The translations under genes and the position numbers were made by a program. Below, piece by piece: positions 6,591 through 8,703 of a stretch of 8,703 nt of DNA; positions within the stretch are counted from its first letter, which is position 1, and the number at the start of each line of letters is the position of its first letter. Location of the stretch: NCBI GenBank assembly GCA_021791235.1, contig JAJYXA010000030.1:1-8703 (forward strand), written 5' to 3'. The stretch comes from Pseudomonadota bacterium. Lineage in GTDB: Bacteria; Pseudomonadota; Gammaproteobacteria; Burkholderiales; Thiobacillaceae. The notes beneath the pieces were generated by a model, which had not been told where the DNA came from, searched no databases, and saw only the letters and a program-made list of their open reading frames with translations.

Positions 6591-6607
6591 GTTGCCGGGC
6601 CGGCAAC
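6591..6607. repeat. Perfect palindrome before the permease gene
   Basis: GTTGCCGG-G-CCGGCAAC has two exact 8-base arms around a single base and ends 36 bases before the permease ATG. Its core CCGGGCCGG also occurs at 6524-6532, 71 bp upstream. It may be an operator or a leader hairpin; no T-run follows. I found no clear sigma70 promoter for the permease in 6429-6590. Confidence 0.5.
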
Positions 6608-6643
6608 ACGATTCATGGCGAGTGAACATCAGGAGGAAACATC

Positions 6644-7336
6644 ATGCATATTGAACCCGGTATTGTTGAAGGCACCAAGATCGTACTGAGCTACGCCACA
6701 GCGGTGGGGGTGTTCGGTTATACGGCCAAGCTGGCAATGAATGCGATCAGGCAGGATGGCGCCATTCCGCTCGCACTTCGCAGTCTGATCGCGGCCTCCC
6801 TCGTATTCTGTTTCTTCGAGGTGTTTCCGCACTATCCCATCGGCGTTTCCGAAGTTCATCTGATTCTGGGGTCGACGCTCTTTCTCATGTTTGGCGCCGC
6901 GCCAGCGGCCATTGGTCTGGCGGTTGGATTGCTGACGCAAGGGCTCTTCTTCACCCCATGGGACTTGCCTCAGTACGGCATGAATGTCACGACGCTGCTG
7001 GTGCCCCTGTTTGCGCTCAGTGCCATGGCGCGCCGCTACATCCCGGCGAACACGGCATACAAGGATGTCAAATACAGCCAGTGCCTGGCGCTGTCGACCG
7101 CTTACCAGGGCGGCGTGGTGGCCTGGGTTGCCTTCTGGGCGATCTACGGTCAGGGCGTGGGTGTGGCCAATCTGGCGCAAATCGGGACGTTTGGCGTCGC
7201 CTACATGACGGTTGTCCTGGTCGAGCCGCTGCTGGACCTGGCCATTCTCGCCGCCGTGAAGGGAATGCATCAGCTTCGGGACAGCACGGTATTCCAGCAA
7301 CGCTTCTATCGGGCGGCGGTCCGCGTGGAAAGCTGA
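6644..7336 (+). CDS. CbiM-family (energy-coupling factor type) membrane permease in the cyanate locus
   Basis: This encodes a 230-residue integral membrane protein with about 6-7 hydrophobic segments (about 14-32, 48-61, 72-103 as one or two spans, 114-128, 150-168, 178-205). The start MHIEPGIVEG matches the CbiM/NikM N-terminus (PF01891), where the free N-terminus and His2 bind Ni or Co. H72 in SEVHLILG aligns by eye with the family's third ligand in the SGHL motif. CbiM proteins are substrate-binding parts of nickel/cobalt ECF transporters and usually have CbiN, CbiQ and CbiO partners. None are encoded nearby. The gene lies 148 bp before cynS and is divergent from cynR, where E. coli has cynT and cynX around cynS. 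It may move a metal, or may have been adapted for cyanate or a related ion; the sequence cannot decide. AGGAGG lies about 7 bases before the ATG. Confidence 0.8.
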   Translation: MHIEPGIVEGTKIVLSYATAVGVFGYTAKLAMNAIRQDGAIPLALRSLIAASLVFCFFEVFPHYPIGVSEVHLILGSTLFLMFGAAPAAIGLAVGLLTQGLFFTPWDLPQYGMNVTTLLVPLFALSAMARRYIPANTAYKDVKYSQCLALSTAYQGGVVAWVAFWAIYGQGVGVANLAQIGTFGVAYMTVVLVEPLLDLAILAAVKGMHQLRDSTVFQQRFYRAAVRVES

Positions 7337-7354
7337 GCGTTCGGGCAGCCAGCT

Positions 7355-7393
7355 GCCGGGAGGCTTTCAGTCAGATGGAAATGGCTTCCCGGC
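7355..7393 (+). repeat. Intercistronic hairpin between the permease and cynS
   Basis: GCCGGGAGGC (7355-7364) pairs fully with GCTTCCCGGC (7384-7393), with one G-U wobble in RNA and a 19-base loop. No T-run follows, so it is probably a processing or stability element that could let cynS mRNA be more abundant than permease mRNA, not a full terminator. No separate cynS promoter is evident. Confidence 0.5.
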
Positions 7394-7484
7394 GTGCATG
7401 CCTCTTCACATAGCCGTCCTCGACCCGGGTAGGTATCTGTCCAATGGCCCAGCGCGCCAAGTCAACCCGCAAGGAGCAGTGCGA

Positions 7485-7925
7485 ATGAACAAAGCAGAAA
7501 TGAAGGAAGCCATTCTCGAGGCCAAATTCGAGAAAGACCTGACATGGAGCGAACTCGCCAAGGCCGCGGGCATGTCGGCCGAATACACCTGCTCGGCCTG
7601 CCTGGGCATGAACCATCTGGAGAAGCCGCAGGCCGATGCGGTCGCGGGCGTGCTGGGTCTTGACGCTCGGGTTTCCACGGCACTGCAGCGCTTCCCGCAC
7701 AAGACCTGGGAACGCCCCGTCCCGACCGACCCAGTGATCTACCGCTGGTATGAAATGCTGAACGTGTACGGCGAGACCATCAAGGAACTGATACACGAGA
7801 AATTCGGCGACGGCATCATGAGTGCGATCGACTTCACCATGAACATCGACAGGCAGGCAGATACGAAAGGCGATCGCGTACTGGTCACGATCAGCGGCAA
7901 GTTCCTGCCTTACAAGTCATGGTAA
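7485..7925 (+). CDS. cynS: Cyanate hydratase (cyanase) CynS
   Basis: This encodes 146 residues (E. coli CynS 156). Cyanase is a cytosolic homodecamer that turns cyanate plus bicarbonate into carbamate and CO2; the carbamate breaks down to ammonia and CO2. The N-terminal helical domain (1-75, including LTWSELAKAAGMSAEYTCSACLG) and the C-terminal catalytic domain (PTDPVIYRWYEMLNVYGETIKELIHEKFGDGIMSAIDF) are intact. The catalytic triad known from E. coli, Arg96, Glu99 and Ser122, is present as R87, E90 and S113, with a constant offset of 9. The true start is the ATG at 7485 with AAGGAG 8 bases upstream; an in-frame ATG at 7398 is not needed by the family. It is transcribed with the permease gene and probably induced by cyanate through CynR. 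No cynT carbonic anhydrase, which normally resupplies bicarbonate, is adjacent. Confidence 0.97.
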   Translation: MNKAEMKEAILEAKFEKDLTWSELAKAAGMSAEYTCSACLGMNHLEKPQADAVAGVLGLDARVSTALQRFPHKTWERPVPTDPVIYRWYEMLNVYGETIKELIHEKFGDGIMSAIDFTMNIDRQADTKGDRVLVTISGKFLPYKSW

Positions 7926-7957
7926 TGCGCCCGATGCGCCTGCCAATCCTGGCGGCT

Positions 7958-8001
7958 GGGGCACGGACGGCCCCCTGAGTGAAGGGGGCGCGGCATGCCC
8001 C
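7958..8001 (+). repeat. Overlapping GC hairpins downstream of cynS
   Basis: Three short stems compete here. GGGGC 7958-7962 can pair with GCCCC 7970-7974. GCCCCC 7970-7975 can pair with GGGGGC 7984-7989. GGGGC 7985-7989 can pair with GCCCC 7997-8001. The first and third can coexist, while the middle one excludes both. No T-run follows, so this may act as a 3' end stabiliser of the cyn transcript or as the upstream part of the structured RNA that follows. Confidence 0.45.
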
Positions 8002-8027
8002 AAGGGATGTTCGCCAGTCCAATTCAT

Positions 8028-8181
8028 GCGGCATGTGTTTCCGGCGTGCCGCAGGAACCGATGGCCGCCACGCAAGGACGTGGCGACTGCCATCGGGTAC
8101 GAACTAGGGCTCCTCAATCCGGCACTCTCCTCCTGGGCCGGATGCACTAGGGTCACCGCCTCTACCCGGGGCGGTTTTTTT
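8028..8181 (+). ncRNA. Putative structured RNA or attenuator leader before the methyltransferase
   Basis: A gene-free stretch holds three successive stem-loops and a terminator. Stem 1: GCGGCATG 8028-8035 with CGTGCCGC 8045-8052 (one wobble). Stem 2: CCGATGGC 8058-8065 with GCCATCGG 8089-8096, continued by CGCCACG 8066-8072 with CGTGGCG 8079-8085; this is 15 base pairs with only an ACU bulge (8086-8088) and a CAAGGA loop. Stem 3: ATCCGGC 8117-8123 with GCCGGAT 8137-8143. The intrinsic terminator is at 8155-8181. ACTAGGG occurs twice, at 8103 and 8146, on either side of stem 3. I recognise no known riboswitch or housekeeping RNA, and no clear promoter is visible. It could be a small RNA, a leader that attenuates the methyltransferase gene, or the long 3' end of the cyn mRNA. 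Confidence 0.5.
8155..8181 (+). terminator. Intrinsic (Rho-independent) terminator
   Basis: ACCGCC (8155-8160) pairs with GGCGGT (8170-8175) around a 9-base loop and is followed at once by a run of seven T (8175-8181). It stops plus-strand transcription coming from cynS or from the structured RNA, about 75 bp before the methyltransferase start. Confidence 0.8.
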
Positions 8182-8254
8182 CAGTATGTCGCCGCCCGAC
8201 CGGTGGCCCTGCTTGTGCTGAGAACATCCGGCCGGAACCAAGCAAGAGGTAAAC

Positions 8255-8703
8255 ATGGCTGCACGCGATCCTCACCGTTTCATCAACGAACTTGATGATG
8301 CCGCACTCGAACGTCTTGTCGCCCGGCTCGAAAGCCGCGCCCAGGACGACGCTTTCGCGCGGCTGCTGGACAAGTATTTGACGCATCTGGCCATCCCTCC
8401 GGCCGCCCGGGTACTGGAGGTGGGATGCGGCACGGGCGCGGTGCTGCGGTCGCTCGCACGTCGTGGCGACTTCAATGGCCAGGCGGTTGGCGTAGACCAG
8501 TGCCGCACTTTTGTCGAAACCGCAAGCAGGTTTGCGCAGGCCGAGCAGGTCGACGACCGGCTCACGTTCAAGGTCGGGGATGCCCACCACCTCGATTTTC
8601 CCACGGCTTCATTCGACGTCGTGATCGCCCACACCCTGATCAGTCACGTCACGGCCCCGTTGGCCGTCCTGAGCGAAATGGCGCGTGTTGTACGCCCGGG
8701 TGG
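8255..8703 (+). CDS. Class I SAM-dependent methyltransferase, N-terminal part (cut by right edge)
   Basis: The frame is open from the ATG at 8255 to the end of the window, giving 149 residues. The Rossmann-type SAM-binding core is evident: motif I VLEVGCGTGAVLRSLARRG at about 53-71, the acidic end of strand 2 in AVGVDQCR, the GDAHHLDF segment, motif II SFDVVIAHTLISHV, and ARVVRPGG at the edge. It belongs to the broad Methyltransf_11/25-type group that methylates small molecules; the substrate is unknown. A helical N-terminal region (FINELDDAALERLVARLESRAQDDAFARLLDKYL) precedes the core. AGAGG lies about 6 bases upstream of the ATG. It is downstream of a strong terminator with no evident promoter in between, which hints at attenuation control or an unrecognised promoter. 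Confidence 0.88.
   Translation, partial: MAARDPHRFINELDDAALERLVARLESRAQDDAFARLLDKYLTHLAIPPAARVLEVGCGTGAVLRSLARRGDFNGQAVGVDQCRTFVETASRFAQAEQVDDRLTFKVGDAHHLDFPTASFDVVIAHTLISHVTAPLAVLSEMARVVRPG

Noticed and set aside
6358..6643. Cobalamin riboswitch or NikR box before the CbiM-like gene
   Set aside because: I looked because CbiM genes are often B12- or Ni-regulated. The conserved riboswitch core and the GTATGA/TCATAC half-sites are not there.
7926..8254. tRNA, SRP RNA, 6S RNA, RNase P or guanidine/c-di-GMP/SAH riboswitch in the gap
   Set aside because: The conserved cores that I know for these RNAs are not visible on either strand, despite the strong stems. A covariance-model search would settle it.

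Overview
The window looks like a GC-rich proteobacterial chromosome, most likely a betaproteobacterium of the Thiobacillus/Nitrosomonadales kind. That placement rests on the style of the GAF, GlcF, CynR and cyanase proteins, not on a marker gene, so it is tentative. No rRNA, tRNA, insertion sequence, CRISPR array or phage gene was seen.

Left part (1-3645, all minus strand): the start of a GAF-domain sensor protein that runs off the left edge; a PhzF-family isomerase; an outer-membrane beta-barrel protein of the Phenol_MetA_deg type; and GlcF, the iron-sulfur subunit of glycolate oxidase. The order of transcription is glcF, then barrel, then phzF, with gaps of 41 and 85 bp, so one operon is possible. 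A sigma70-like promoter candidate lies about 100 bp before glcF. No glcD or glcE is present.

Middle part (3646-5129, plus strand): a gene-free stretch of about 370 bp leads to a two-gene unit, a DUF1348 (NTF2-like) protein followed 3 bp later by a TetR/AcrR repressor. A perfect 28-bp palindrome overlaps the -10 element of the predicted promoter, which is the layout of a self-repressing TetR operon.

Right part (5263-7925): a cyanate locus. cynR (minus) is divergent from a CbiM-family membrane permease and cynS, cyanase (plus). Cyanase converts cyanate and bicarbonate to ammonia and CO2, and CynR is expected to sense cyanate. The usual partners are absent from this window (cynT carbonic anhydrase, and the cynX or cynABD transporters). 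A lone energy-coupling-factor-type permease sits where a transporter would be expected. The cynR frame carries a run of ten C residues near its 3' end that decides between a normal-length and an extended protein.

Right edge (7926-8703): about 330 bp without a gene hold strong RNA stem-loops that end in an intrinsic terminator, and then a class I SAM-dependent methyltransferase starts and runs off the right edge. This may be a small RNA or an attenuating leader. I could not match it to a known riboswitch family by eye.

The most unusual items are the cynR / CbiM-like permease / cynS arrangement, the C10 tract in cynR, and the structured RNA before the methyltransferase.
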